Of a DNA stretch of 64,000 bases, positions 1-10,175 are shown piece after piece. The stretch covers positions 1,405,001 to 1,469,000 of the forward strand of contig NC_081807.1 in the NCBI RefSeq assembly GCF_030704535.1, read 5' to 3'. A model generated the notes under the pieces. It saw nothing but the letters and a program-made list of their open reading frames with translations, was not told the DNA's origin and made no database searches. Numbering within the stretch: the first letter of the stretch is position 1; each line of letters opens with the position of its first letter. Origin of the DNA: Vitis vinifera (taxonomy: Eukaryota; Streptophyta; Magnoliopsida; Vitales; Vitaceae). A program made the translations under genes and the position numbers.

Positions 1-1849
1 TCCAGATTTTTTTTTTAAAATTATTTTTACCTCATATCACTATTATTTATTTTATTTTATATTCATTATTTTTTACTTCATAATGTTTAAAACTTATAAT
101 TTTAATTTTAATTTTAAATTTGAAACTAATTTTTTAATTTTTAAATAATATATAAATTATTATTTTTATTTTTATAAGTATTTTAAATTTAAATAATTTA
201 TATATTTATGACGATTATCCAACCAAATTTCGGTTCAATAATTGGCCTGAGTCTGAAAAATATTACATTTTTCTTAAATTTGTCAAAAATAGAAAGATGA
301 TAAGAATTAATTTATATGTACGAGCTCATAAAAGCAGCGTCTCGAAACCGGCCCAACCCATGAGTAAATTATTGGAGGACTTTTGCTACGAATTTTTATT
401 TCTCACCGGTTCCCAGCCCACAAGTCTCATTATTGATTCATTATTGGAGTTGATTCAGTACGTACTTGGATGAAAATTTCTCAAATTTCGGTGTGAATAA
501 GGTTGAATTTTAATTGGATGCTCATGGTGGGATGCTATTGGTTGAAAATTTTCCATCCATGACATTTATGAAAATCTTCTTTTTTTTAAAAAAAAAAACG
601 ATGTTTTGTTAATAGAAATTATTCTTCTTTTCCATTCTTAACATTTTTTATCTTAAATAAAATTATCATTTTAAAATGAAATTATAGTATTCGTGCGAGT
701 TTTTCGTGGGATTGAGATGAATATAATCGAATTTAGATCAAATTCACATCAACTTACATAATCTATTTAATAAATAGATAGTTTTTTTGTTAACTTACGT
801 GACTTATTTAATAATTTAACTCATTTTAAATTTATTTTTAAATAACAATATCAACTAAACTATAAACAGATTTGATTGAGATATCAATGATATTGGTTTA
901 TACAATATCTAACTTAATTTACTATTTATTTAATAATTAGATAGTATTTGAATTTATATTTTTAATATGATTATTATTTATGTCGAACTTGAATTAATCT
1001 ATTTAGTAGAATATTGAGATTTTAACCAAACGTGCAAATAACTTACCCACGGAAATTGTCACTCCTATTTTAGACTACTCTTGAAGGGATCAAATAAGAT
1101 TAGTCTTAAACTTTAATGTGAATGCCCTTTTTCATTGGTTTAATTTAAATGTTCAATTGATTGTTACACTCTCTTCAAATACACCAATAAAACCATTCAT
1201 CCATTCAAGTCTAATATCTTTTCATCTAAAATCATTTTTAAAAACTATTTTTTAGAAACAATTTTAAAAAATGTTCTCAGTGATCTCCAACTTCATCAAA
1301 GTGTCTTCAAATTGTGAAAATCTTTAAAACCTAAGATGAAAAAACTACTCAGGCCCTCAATCAATGTTATTGGAGTCAAGCCAAAACATAAATCACAAGG
1401 AGACCGGGATCATAACAAGACTTCAGCCATCTCATGATCCAACTCACACCAAGACCCACATGCCACAAGGTTCAAATTAAATCAAGGTCCAAATTGCAGT
1501 AGAGCCCAAATCAAAATTAAAATAATTCAAAGTCATCAAGCTTTTTAACCTCTTGATTATCAAGAGGTTATATAAAATAAATAAAAAAATTATGACCACA
1601 TTATTTTTTTTTTTTCAAATTGATAAAAATCTCTATTTCTCTTCAAGATGGGTTTGAGCAAAAATTTGTGTCTACAATCATTTCTCCCAATCTTATTTTG
1701 GTATGGATATTTCAGAAGATTCTCCATTTTGTAAGAGAGAATCACATGCCATTCTAATTCCGGGAACTCATTATTTTCCCGACTTCACTTTCGAATCATG
1801 ATCACGTATGCATTACTGTGTATTGGGAAAATGGAAAAGCTGCACGCAA
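1..1849. other. AT-rich intergenic DNA upstream of the dirigent gene
   Basis: No coding region is supported here. The sequence is AT-rich with many short homopolymer runs and no long open frame of normal composition. The only structured element seen is a near-perfect palindrome at 1546-1570, with arms of about 11-12 bases around a single central base. The last 150 bases form the distal promoter of the dirigent gene that follows. Confidence 0.6.
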
Positions 1850-1869
1850 GTGGGTAATTGATTACCCAC
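1850..1869. promoter_or_regulatory. 20-bp palindrome with homeodomain-like core in dirigent promoter
   Basis: GTGGGTAA and TTACCCAC form perfect 8-bp inverted arms around TTGA. The centre reads TAATTGATTA, a homeodomain-type core. It lies about 110 bp upstream of the TATA box of the dirigent gene. The symmetry is read directly from the sequence; its use as a protein-binding site is inference. Confidence 0.4.
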
Positions 1870-1978
1870 CTGCAGCTCAAAACTTACTCACCTGCAACGC
1901 AAAAGTAATCGACCATTTTTCTCAAAAGAGATGGGCCAATGCCACTATTTTCAACCCTCCTTTTCTCCTTTCCTCCCC

Positions 1979-1985
1979 TATAAAA
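1979..1985 (+). promoter_or_regulatory. TATA box of dirigent gene
   Basis: TATAAAA lies 52 bp before the chosen ATG at 2037. This predicts a short leader of about 25-30 nt. It rules out the longer in-frame open stretch that begins near 1818, because that start would lie upstream of the promoter. Confidence 0.75.
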
Positions 1986-2036
1986 CCCACCATCAACTCC
2001 CCCATTTTCCTCACAGACAACCAGAATATCAATCAG

Positions 2037-2594
2037 ATGGAGAAGCTACCTCTTTTCCTAATCCTTTTCTCACTAGCCATATCCATGGCCATGGCCGACA
2101 GCAATGAAGTTGATGAATGGTTTGGTAACCTCCAGCATGCAAAGGAGAGGACCACCCGTCTCCACTTCTACTTCCACGACACAACCTCAGGCAAGAACCC
2201 GAGCGCAAGGCGCGTAGCTCAAGCCCCTTCAACTAACAAATCCCCCACCTTCTTCGGCCTCATAAACATGATGGACGACCCACTCACGGAAGGGCCCGAG
2301 GCGACTTCCAAGCTAGTGGGTCGTGGGCAGGGGCTGTATGCCTCATCTGGGTTGGATGAGTTGAGCCTCCTTATGGCCTGGAACGTAATCTTCAAGAGTG
2401 GGGACTACAATGGCAGCTCTCTAACCATTCTCGGTCGAAACCCCACTACCCATCCCCTCCGTGAGATGTCCATTGTGGGTGGCACTGGTGTTTTCCGAAT
2501 GGCCCGTGGAGTAGTGACTCTCAAGACATATTTCTTTAATTCTAGTGCCGGTGTAGCTGTCGTTCAAGTTGATGTTGTGGCTATTCACTACTGA
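2037..2594 (+). CDS. Dirigent-domain protein (secreted), intronless
   Basis: A 185-residue dirigent protein. The family acts in the apoplast, where members steer stereoselective coupling of phenoxy radicals (lignan formation) or other ring-forming steps, and many are induced by pathogens. Residues 1-20 form a signal peptide (hydrophobic stretch, cleavage likely after AMA). The family signatures follow in order: LHFYFHDTTSG near the start of the mature protein, a GLYASSGLDE/NGSSLTILGRNP block in the middle, and REMSIVGGTGVFRMARG then VVAIHY at the C-terminus. Two N-glycosylation sequons (NGS, NSS) are present. Length and absence of introns are normal for the family. The ATG is fixed by the TATA box 52 bp upstream and by the signal peptide. 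From memory the closest Arabidopsis relatives by position are At2g21100/At2g21110. The substrate cannot be told from sequence. Confidence 0.93.
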   Translation: MEKLPLFLILFSLAISMAMADSNEVDEWFGNLQHAKERTTRLHFYFHDTTSGKNPSARRVAQAPSTNKSPTFFGLINMMDDPLTEGPEATSKLVGRGQGLYASSGLDELSLLMAWNVIFKSGDYNGSSLTILGRNPTTHPLREMSIVGGTGVFRMARGVVTLKTYFFNSSAGVAVVQVDVVAIHY

Positions 2595-4014
2595 GTACCG
2601 AGTGAAGTGCATGGATGGTTGTTAGTTGATTGTTTCAAGAGTAGTCTAAAATAGGAGAGTCTCATGTTATTTTGGATGAATCTCATGTCTTATTTGAAAA
2701 AAGTTCCAAATACAATTTATCGTGGTTTTGAAATTTTAAGAGTCTAATCAGATCAATAACATCTACATAATTAAGAATGAATCATTACAATTTTAACATC
2801 TACATAATTAAGAATGAATCATTACAATTTTAACATCGAATCATGCCACAAGGAACACGAAATGACTCAAATTCACAAATTTGCAGTACTTGATAAACTG
2901 AGTCTCATTTATTTATGGTGGATGAATTGTCTTTTATATGTCAAAAATCATTTTCTTAGTCAATAGTAACATTATTTTTATCATCTTAATAGTCTATTAG
3001 AACATTCAGTTAGCACTTATTTTATTATATACTTCAAAACTTTAACATAATTTTTATTAAAAACATTACCCTATAATAGTTTGTGTTATATATATGAAAT
3101 TCGTGTCCTCAAGACTCCAACATCACCAAGAAAGAATGAGGGTATAAACATTAATAATGAGCCTAAAGTGCAAAATAATAAAGACAAGATACAAGACAAT
3201 GAAATTAGATGTGTTATAAAGCAATAAAATTTGATTACAAATGCAACATCACATTATTAATGATACTTTTTGTGTAAAAATTACACAATAAACTAATTAA
3301 TATTTGTTGGAGAATCATACGAATTATTTTCCCCACAGTACGTCCTACGTGCACGCCCATCCACATATGGATCTGCCAAGCTACATTGGAACTATTGCTT
3401 CAAAGCTGCCACAAACTGAGGCAACTCTGGGCCACAAATTTTTTCCTATTCATAATTGTCATTTAGTGGTTAATAATTGTTTGTATGGTTTATGAAATCA
3501 TGTGGGTCTTTTATTTATTTATTTTTTTTTTTACTCAAATTATGACTAATGCCTTGAAATTCATAATAATGTTCTCAAGAGCATAGGAGGGATTATTAGG
3601 GTTATAATAATTCTATTCTAATTGAATGATAGCTTGTAAGCCATCTTTGCTAGTATTATCTTTTGTTATTTTTTATAATTAGTATTATTATTATTATTTT
3701 TTATTAAAAAGTATGTCAAATTTCTAATATTGTATAAGATATTTTGTATATTAGTATTTATTTGTCAAAATAAATATTATTAGAAATATTTATTTTATTT
3801 TTAAACACGTCCCGTTAAGGATAGGGTGGGATAGGGCAGCACATACGGACACCCAATAACATGGAAAATAGGATATTTTAGAATGAGCTTTAATTAGTAT
3901 ATAGCAAATGATATGATGAATCCTTCTAATTGAATTGGATTAAGGAACTGGATTGGTTCCCAATTCACATTATTACAGCAATTAGCATAGAATAGCAAAG
4001 ACAAGCAGAAAAAT
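2595..4014. other. Intergenic DNA 3' of dirigent gene
   Basis: AT-rich sequence with no supported gene. A short open stretch at 3304-3495 reads like ordinary peptide sequence but has no recognisable domain, and it begins inside AT-rich sequence with no promoter. A 37-bp exact tandem duplication lies at 2758-2831. Confidence 0.55.
2758..2831. repeat. Exact 37-bp tandem duplication (x2)
   Basis: A unit starting AACATCTACATAATTAAG occupies 2758-2794 and is repeated without change at 2795-2831. A third copy begins (AACATC) and then diverges. Perfect identity in neutral-looking DNA suggests a recent duplication. Confidence 0.95.
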
Positions 4015-4260
4015 ATTTGGTAGGTAAAATAGATTACCAATATCAATGGCAGCCACAGTACCCAAAAATTGTGGACAATAGAACAACACATACCTACTTT
4101 TTTCCTTGGTTTTCTTCCAGCTTGATGCTGTTGATCATGTGCTGCCTGCCTCCTCTGGAGAGCATCTAAGGACTCTTCTTTTCAAGTTTCTGCACTTATA
4201 AAAGCCCCTATATAGTCTCTTCAACTTCCATAAGAAGGAGCTAGCTAGGCATGGAGAAGA
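4015..4260 (+). pseudogene. Promoter and first codons of a second dirigent gene, cut by a retroelement
   Basis: A TATA box (TATAAAAG, 4197-4204) sits 54 bp before an ATG at 4251 that reads ATGGAGAAG. The intact dirigent gene has the same TATA-ATG spacing (52 bp) and the same first three codons (M-E-K). After codon 4 the reading meets a stop, and sequence typical of an LTR begins (TG at 4261). Positions 4015-4139 match 9795-9920 upstream of another dirigent remnant, including TTGGTAGGTAAAATA, ACAATAGAACAACA and GATGCTGTTGATCATG. I therefore read this as the 5' end of a lost dirigent copy. The M-E-K match alone is weak; the case rests on spacing plus the shared upstream block. Confidence 0.5.
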
Positions 4261-7200
4261 TGTAGGAAGAGTGTAAATAATTTTTATTTTTATTTCATTT
4301 TTGGAAAGAATCCTATTGGGAATTATTTTTATTTTATTTTATTATATTAATCTTATATTTTTTGGAAGAATCCTATTGAGATTGTGATAGTGAAGTCTCA
4401 TTCTTTTTATAAGTAAAATCTCCTTCCACTTTGAGTCATATTCTGATTACAAATAGAGTCCCATTGGAACTGTTTTAATGGCCTATAAAAGCAGGTCACC
4501 CTTCACTCTTTATATACGAATATCAATTTTTTAGAGAGTTTTTCAAAGTCTTTTCATACATCTATCTAGAGGATTTTTTTCAAAACCCGAGTTGTACACG
4601 TCTCGCTTACAAAGTGCACCCAAGGTGAGATCTGCCTATTAAATCCTAGAAGTAAACCACTGGTACCCTAGTGAACCGAATTCGTCTTCGAGGAGGATGG
4701 ATCTATTTCAAGGATAGCGTTTGTCACACCTCAGCCGATAAGTTTTTCTTCTTATTAATTCTATTCTTTGTTTGTGTCTTTTGGGTTAGTCATTTGTTTC
4801 CATATCCTTAAAACCAGCAATCTTGAATTAGATCCAAATGGAAGCTTTTCTAGTTCACACCCATCCTGACACCTCTAAAATTGATCCCTTCAATGGGACA
4901 TTCTTTAAAAGATAGCATGAAAGGGTTTTCTCTGCAATTGATGTAGTGAACTTGAGACACATTTTGACTGACCCAAAACCAGAAGATGGTTCTCATATAT
5001 TACCAACCTAGGAAACTGGAAATAAACAAGTTAGACATGTTATTCTGAGTGCCATTTCTAATGAACTTTTTGATATTTATTGTCAATTTAAAGTTGCAAA
5101 CGAAATTTGGGATGCAATGAATAAAAAATATATTTTGAAATATGCAAAAACTCATAAATATGTCATAGGGAATTTTAGAAATTTCCAAATGACCGAGAAT
5201 AAAGATGTATCATCTCAAATTCATGACTATCACTTATTGATTAATGATTTAACTATTGAAGACATTAAATTACCCAAACCTTTTGTGGTTGGTTATTTAG
5301 TAGAGACTCTTCCAGAGTCTTGGAAAGACTACAAAAATAACATGAAACATAAAAGGAAACAAATGTCCCTAGAGGATGTCATAATCCATATTAGGATTGA
5401 GGAACAAAATCGAAATAGGGACAATGTTGAGAAAGCTAAGAAATTGTCTTCTAAGGCTAATGTAGTAGAAGAAAAACCTAAACCCAAAAACAATAGGTCC
5501 ATGAAACAAAACTTTAGGACCAAGCCCAATGCATCAAACAAGGTCCAGAACTCAACTATTAAAAAACAGGGTAATTGCTTTGTTTGTGGCAAGTCTGGAC
5601 ACCATGCAGCTCAATGTCGCCACAGGAAGAGAACTGAGAAGTCCAATTCAAAGGAAAATATGGCAGAGGCAGAGGTGATTAATGTAGTAATCTCTTCTGA
5701 GGTGAGCATGGTCACCAATATGAAGGACTAGGTGGTAGACTCTAGAGCTACTAGGCACATCTGTGGGAATAGAAGTGCATTTACTTCCTATACCACTGTA
5801 AAGGAAGGAGATGAACAAGTGTTCATGGGTGATTCTAGATCTATTCCAGTGATTGGCAAAGGGAAAGTTCTCCTCAAGCTAACCTCTGGAAAAATACTTG
5901 CCTTCAGTGATGTTCTTCATATGCCAAATATCTGCTAGAACCTAGTTTCAGTATCTTTGCTTAGGAAAGTAGGAATGAGGATTTTGTTTGAATCTGATAA
6001 AATAGTTTTAACCAAGAATGATGCATTTGTGAGGAAGGGCTATTGTAATCAAGGTTTATTTATGTTGAATGTTTTTAATATTATCAATAATAATGCATCT
6101 TCTTCTTCTCCTTACATAGTTGATTCTTGTGATATTTATCATAGTAGACTAGGACATGTGAACTTTTCATATATGAAAAAAAAAATGGTTGAATTGAGTT
6201 TAATCCCTAAACTGTCCTTAGAAAACCATGGAAAATGTGAATCTTGTGTAGAATCTAAAACCACAAAGAAATTTTGCAAATCAGTTGAAAGAGAATCAGG
6301 TCTACTAAGTTTAATATATAGTGACTTAGGAGACAAAAAAATACAATGACTAGAGGTGATAAACGATTCTACATAACTTTCATATATGACTACTCAATGT
6401 ATACAAGGGTATATCTTTTGAGAAACAAAGATGAAACAAGAGATACTTTCATCAAGTACAAAAATGAAGTAGAAAATCAACTAAGTAAGAAAATTAAAAG
6501 ATTTAGAACTGATATGGGAGGAGAGTATGAATCCAACCCTTTTAATTCTTTTTGTGAAGATCATGGGATCATTCACGAAACCACTCCTCCTTATTCCCCT
6601 GAGTGTGTTGGAGTAGCAGAAATGACAAATAGGACCTTAAAAGAAATGATGAATGTAATGTTGGTAAGTTCACGAGTACCCTTGAACTTGTGGGGGAAGC
6701 TATCTTATTCGCAAGTCATATTCAAAATAGAATACCTTACAAGAAAACTGGTAAAACTCCTTATGAGTTATGGAAGGGTTATGCACCTAATATAGCATAC
6801 TTGAAAGTTTGGGGGTGTTTAGCTAAAGTTCTTCTCCCTGAACCTAAAAAACGAAAACTAGGTCCTAAAACCTTTGATGTAATGTTCATTGGCTATGTTG
6901 AGAATAGTGCGACATATAGGTTTCTTGTTACTAAGTCAAAAAACAATCTTGTAGATGTCAATACTATAATAGAAACAAAGAATGCAAATTTCTTTGAAAA
7001 CATCTTTCTTATGAAACTAAATGGTGAACAACAGGTTCAGAAAACAAGTAGAGACAAGTCTATTGAACCTTCTAAATTTGAACCTAGAATAAGTAAAATA
7101 AATAGGAAAGAAACAAACCTTGGAGATGGTTTCTACACCTTCCTAATATATGAGGACCCTAGATCCTACAAAGAAACTATAACTTCTCCTAATGCACCAA

Positions 7201-7820
7201 TCTGGAAGGAGGCCATTAACAGTGAAATCGAATCAATCATGCATAACCATACATGGAAGTTAATAGATTTACCTCCTAGTGCAAATACTATTGGTTGTAA
7301 ATGGATCTTTAAAAGAAAGTTAAAACAAGATGGGTTCATAGAGAAGTATAAAGCTCGTTTAGTTGTCAAAGACTTTAAACAAAGAAAGGATGTAGATTAC
7401 TTTGACACCTTTGCCCTTGTGACTAGAATTGCATCAATTAGAGTATTGATCGTTCTAGTTTTCATTCATAATTTGGTGATACACCAAATGGATGTCAAAA
7501 CTGCATTCTTGAATGGGGATTTGGAAAAGGAAATTTATATGGAACAACCTAAGGGTTGTGTAGTTCTAGGGAAGGAGTAAAAGGTGTGTAAGTTGGTTAA
7601 ATCACTATATGGGTTAAAACAAGCTCCCAAACAGTGGCACAACAAGTTTGATAATGTGTTAGTAACTAATGGATATTCCATTAATGATGCTGATAAGTGT
7701 ATCTATAGCAAGTATAAGGATAACACATGTATAGTCATTTGCCTTTATGTTGATGACATGTTGATATTTGGAACTAATGTTTTTAATAATTTTAGGATAA
7801 AAGTGTTATTAAGTCATTAA
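4261..7820 (+). mobile_element. Decayed Ty1/copia LTR retrotransposon, 3'-truncated
   Basis: Domain order is gag (zinc knuckle), protease, integrase, reverse transcriptase, which defines Ty1/copia. The stretch before the gag ATG (4261 to about 4790) looks like a 5' LTR plus leader: it has a TATA box (TATAAAAG near 4483), a run of poly-pyrimidine blocks, and an imperfect internal repeat of GGAAGAATCCTATTG. The exact LTR end and the tRNA primer-binding site are not visible. The element stops inside reverse transcriptase at about 7820, so RNase H and the 3' LTR are missing. A MITE-like insertion begins right at the break. The copy is dead. Confidence 0.88.
4838..7820 (+). pseudogene. Broken copia gag-pol polyprotein remnant
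   Basis: A single frame runs from the ATG at 4838 to about 6348, interrupted by in-frame stops at 4913, 5009, 5729 and 5936. The frame then shifts near 6346 and again near 6690, with one more stop at 7578. Recognisable parts are: gag with a CCHC knuckle (about 5577-5618); a protease region after 5732 whose D-S-G-A motif reads DSRA, so the key glycine is lost; an integrase zinc region (about 6140-6250, H-H-C-C spacing) and catalytic core (about 6310-6800); and reverse transcriptase from about 7190 with the YVDDM active site at 7745-7759. Stops, frameshifts and truncation make it non-functional. Confidence 0.9.
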
Positions 7821-7822
7821 GA

Positions 7823-7974
7823 CCTCGTTTGGTAGTAATCTTAGGAAGCGTTTTTAATATTTATTATACTTGAAAATTTTTATCATTCAAGTGTTAAAAA
7901 TGATATAAACACTTTCTAGAATCGCACTCTAAGTCATTAAATCACTTTAAGTCATTAAATTGATTTACTAAACA
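7823..7974. mobile_element. MITE-like element at the copia break
   Basis: The left end reads CTCGTTTGGTAGTAATC. The right end, reverse-complemented, reads GTTGTTTAGTAAATC, so the ends are imperfect terminal inverted repeats around AT-rich filler. TAAGTCATTAA occurs just left of the element and twice within its right part. The same terminal motif (CGTTTGGTAGT-like) bounds the clearer element at 36368-36484. Assignment to a superfamily is not possible by eye. Confidence 0.5.
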
Positions 7975-8020
7975 ACATATTAGATTTCATTTTCAACTCA
8001 ATAAATACCAAAACAGTAAG

Positions 8021-8322
8021 TCTATATTTCGTTTTTGAAATATTTGAAGGAAAATGTAAAGGAAAAAAATAGAGAAAAAAATAAAATAAAATGAAATATA
8101 TTTAAAATCAATAAATAATTTTTATTTTTTATTTCATTTATTTTAATTCATCCATATAAATATTAAATAATTTAAATATATCTAAGTTTTTAACTAGTTT
8201 TAATTACATTTGAATTCTTATTTTATTTTTTTGTATTTTCACATAACAATCAAACATAAGAAAATAATTTTTTTTTAGTATTTTTTTTCTTTCGTATTTT
8301 CATAACCAAACATAACCTATTG
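8021..8322. mobile_element. 302-bp AT-rich insertion defined by an empty-site copy
   Basis: The duplicate at 9311-9330 reads straight from GTAAG into AAAGCC. The copy here has about 302 bp of AT-rich sequence between the same two points, ending CCAAACATAACCTATTG. Terminal inverted repeats are not obvious and no clear target duplication remains. A compositionally similar block occurs near 16070-16290. It is probably a non-autonomous element, but deletion from the other copy is not excluded. Confidence 0.55.
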
Positions 8323-8999
8323 AAAGCCATTTTCAACTAAAATCCCTAATTCTAATCAATGTTGGATTTGCACACTACAGCCAAGTCCCACTTGGGGTCT
8401 ACTCCATGATGGCTCTCAAAAATCAGCCCTACAACCTTATTAATGCTTTGTGAAACAATGATACCAACTTTTTATTTTTATGCATGGGTAAGGTTCTGTG
8501 CTTGTCATAATCATAGGAGAGTATTGTACTCAGATTTAATGTCTATTGTATTGCATTAATTAAATGTTTTGATAGACTTTGCATTGAAGGCTACTATAGT
8601 AGAGGATCATCCTTTCTATCCCCTTATAATTAGTAGATGTTTCTAACTAATTGACTAGAGATTAGACACATGCCCTCCTTTTCCACATGTTTTCGTTGGT
8701 ACAAGTCCATAGAATGCCCCGAGATCTCAAACCAAAACAAAATAACAACTAACCTAGCTATGAGTCACAAGATAATTCATTATAATAAGATTCAATATTA
8801 AGAGATTAGCAATATTATGTTGTATATATTCAATTAATTAAAGGGACAATTATGTTTGAAGTTATTCATACTTTGAAAATTGGGTCTGCATCCATAAAAG
8901 ATGCATAATTAACATTAAGTTTGTTGTGTCGGCAAAAACAAAAATAAAACAATTCACACAAAAGCATATGGAGTTTTAACGAGATTCGGCCAAAGTATG

Positions 9000-9113
9000 C
9001 ATTTATGGATAAGAGAAAATTATTATAAAGAATATTAAAGAAGACAAACATGTTTACATTCATGGATAAGAGAAAATTAGTTCACATTATAAAGAATATT
9101 AAAAAAGACAAAA
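9000..9113. repeat. Imperfect tandem duplication of about 50 bp
   Basis: ATGGATAAGAGAAAATTA, then TATAAAGAATATTAAA and AGACAAA, occur at 9005-9047 and again at 9062-9111. The second copy has a few extra bases. Just upstream, ACGAGATTCGGCC resembles the R/U5 boundary of plant LTRs, so this may be a fragment of one. Confidence 0.75.
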
Positions 9114-9794
9114 ACAAATACAACTATTAGGTTCCTAAAACAAGAGCCCGTTGATTTATTGAGTGTCTCTCATTCTTTCTATGGCTCAGCTGGGTTGGTT
9201 TGGCCTCCAACATTAATGGTAGCACTCTAGATCTGAGCATTATGGCTAGGAACTCTAGCAGCTAGCAGTTAATTAACTACTTGATTTCATTTTCAACTCA
9301 ACAAATACCAAAACGGTAAGAAAGCCATTTTCATTTTCATCTAAACTCACCAATTCTGATCAATGTAGGAAAGTTGCACACTACAACCAAGTTCCACTTG
9401 GGGTCCAGCCCATGACGGCTCTCTTAAATCAGCCCTAGGACCCTTGTTATGAGCTTCTCCAAACAGCAAGATATTATGTAAGAACATACTAAATAATCTT
9501 AACCTTATTATTTAAGATAATCCCCTTTTGGTGATAAAGCAGCTATGGCAGAGAATCAACTCATCAATTCCGTAGACATCAATCTCCATGGGACCACCAA
9601 GAATCATCCCATAATAGTCTTGCAAGGGTGTTCGTAGATCCACGAAATGGGGTTCTAGGATTTGGTTCCCGAACATGGAAGGAGAAGGAAAGAAGAAGGC
9701 TCCATTTCTATAACATCAGTCATTGAAATGAAGACTCTTTCATGAATAAATAAACATACAAAGAGAATCAAATTCAAGAATCTTTGGTAATATT

Positions 9795-10175
9795 TGGTAG
9801 GTAAAATAAGCTACCCGTTATCATTGCCATGTGATGCACAATAGAACAACAATTGCTGTTTCCCCTGTGTTTTTTCCTTGTATTTGAATTTGCCATATAA
9901 ATGTGATGCTGTTGATCATGAGAGACCTGGTTAACCCAAAGACCCGAACTCATTTCTGAGCAAGTGGACCGGGCCCAGGGGCTCTATGCCTTGGCCGGGC
10001 TGGACCAAATCGAAATTCTGCTCCACTAGTGGAGACTGGAGAGTTACAATGGCGCAATGGACATGCCCCGAGAGCTGCCCATGGGCTGATGGGCCTCGCG
10101 GGCTCATGGGGATTGCAACCGGAAGGCCGTATGCGTTCAAGGGTTGAGTGCAATGTTATATCCATTCATTATTGA
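9795..10175 (+). pseudogene. Dirigent pseudogene: 3' half joined to a promoter fragment
   Basis: From 9922 one frame reads a peptide that lines up with the middle of the intact dirigent protein: LTQRPE against LTEGPE, then RAQGLYALAGLDQ against RGQGLYASSGLDE. It stops at TAG 10027. After frameshifts, GLMGIATG matches the GGTGVFRMARG region, and the last codons before TGA at 10173-10175 read ECNVISIHY, the classic dirigent C-terminus. There is no signal peptide or first half. Instead 9795-9920 is a copy of the promoter block at 4015-4139, so the 5' half was deleted and the ends joined at about 9920. The fragment is GC-richer than its surroundings, as expected for decayed coding DNA. Confidence 0.85.

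Larger units (their letters stand above)
7975..9794. repeat. Duplicated flank blocks (7983-8440 and 9284-9447)
   Basis: Two direct copies of the same segment lie about 1.3 kb apart. Both begin GATTTCATTTTCAACTCA, continue AATACCAAAAC.GTAAG, and share a long block with CACACTACA.CCAAGT and CCACTTGGGGTC, ending in AATCAGCCCTA. The first copy is interrupted by about 302 bp (8021-8322) that the second lacks. No gene is supported between them; 8440-9280 is AT-rich and contains an imperfect 50-bp direct duplication (9000-9113). The second copy runs toward the dirigent 3' remnant, so the blocks appear to be flanks of duplicated dirigent loci. Confidence 0.8.

Noticed and set aside
3304-3495. 63-codon open stretch after the dirigent gene
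   Set aside because: It begins TTG-type in AT-rich DNA, has no domain, promoter or homologous counterpart in the window.
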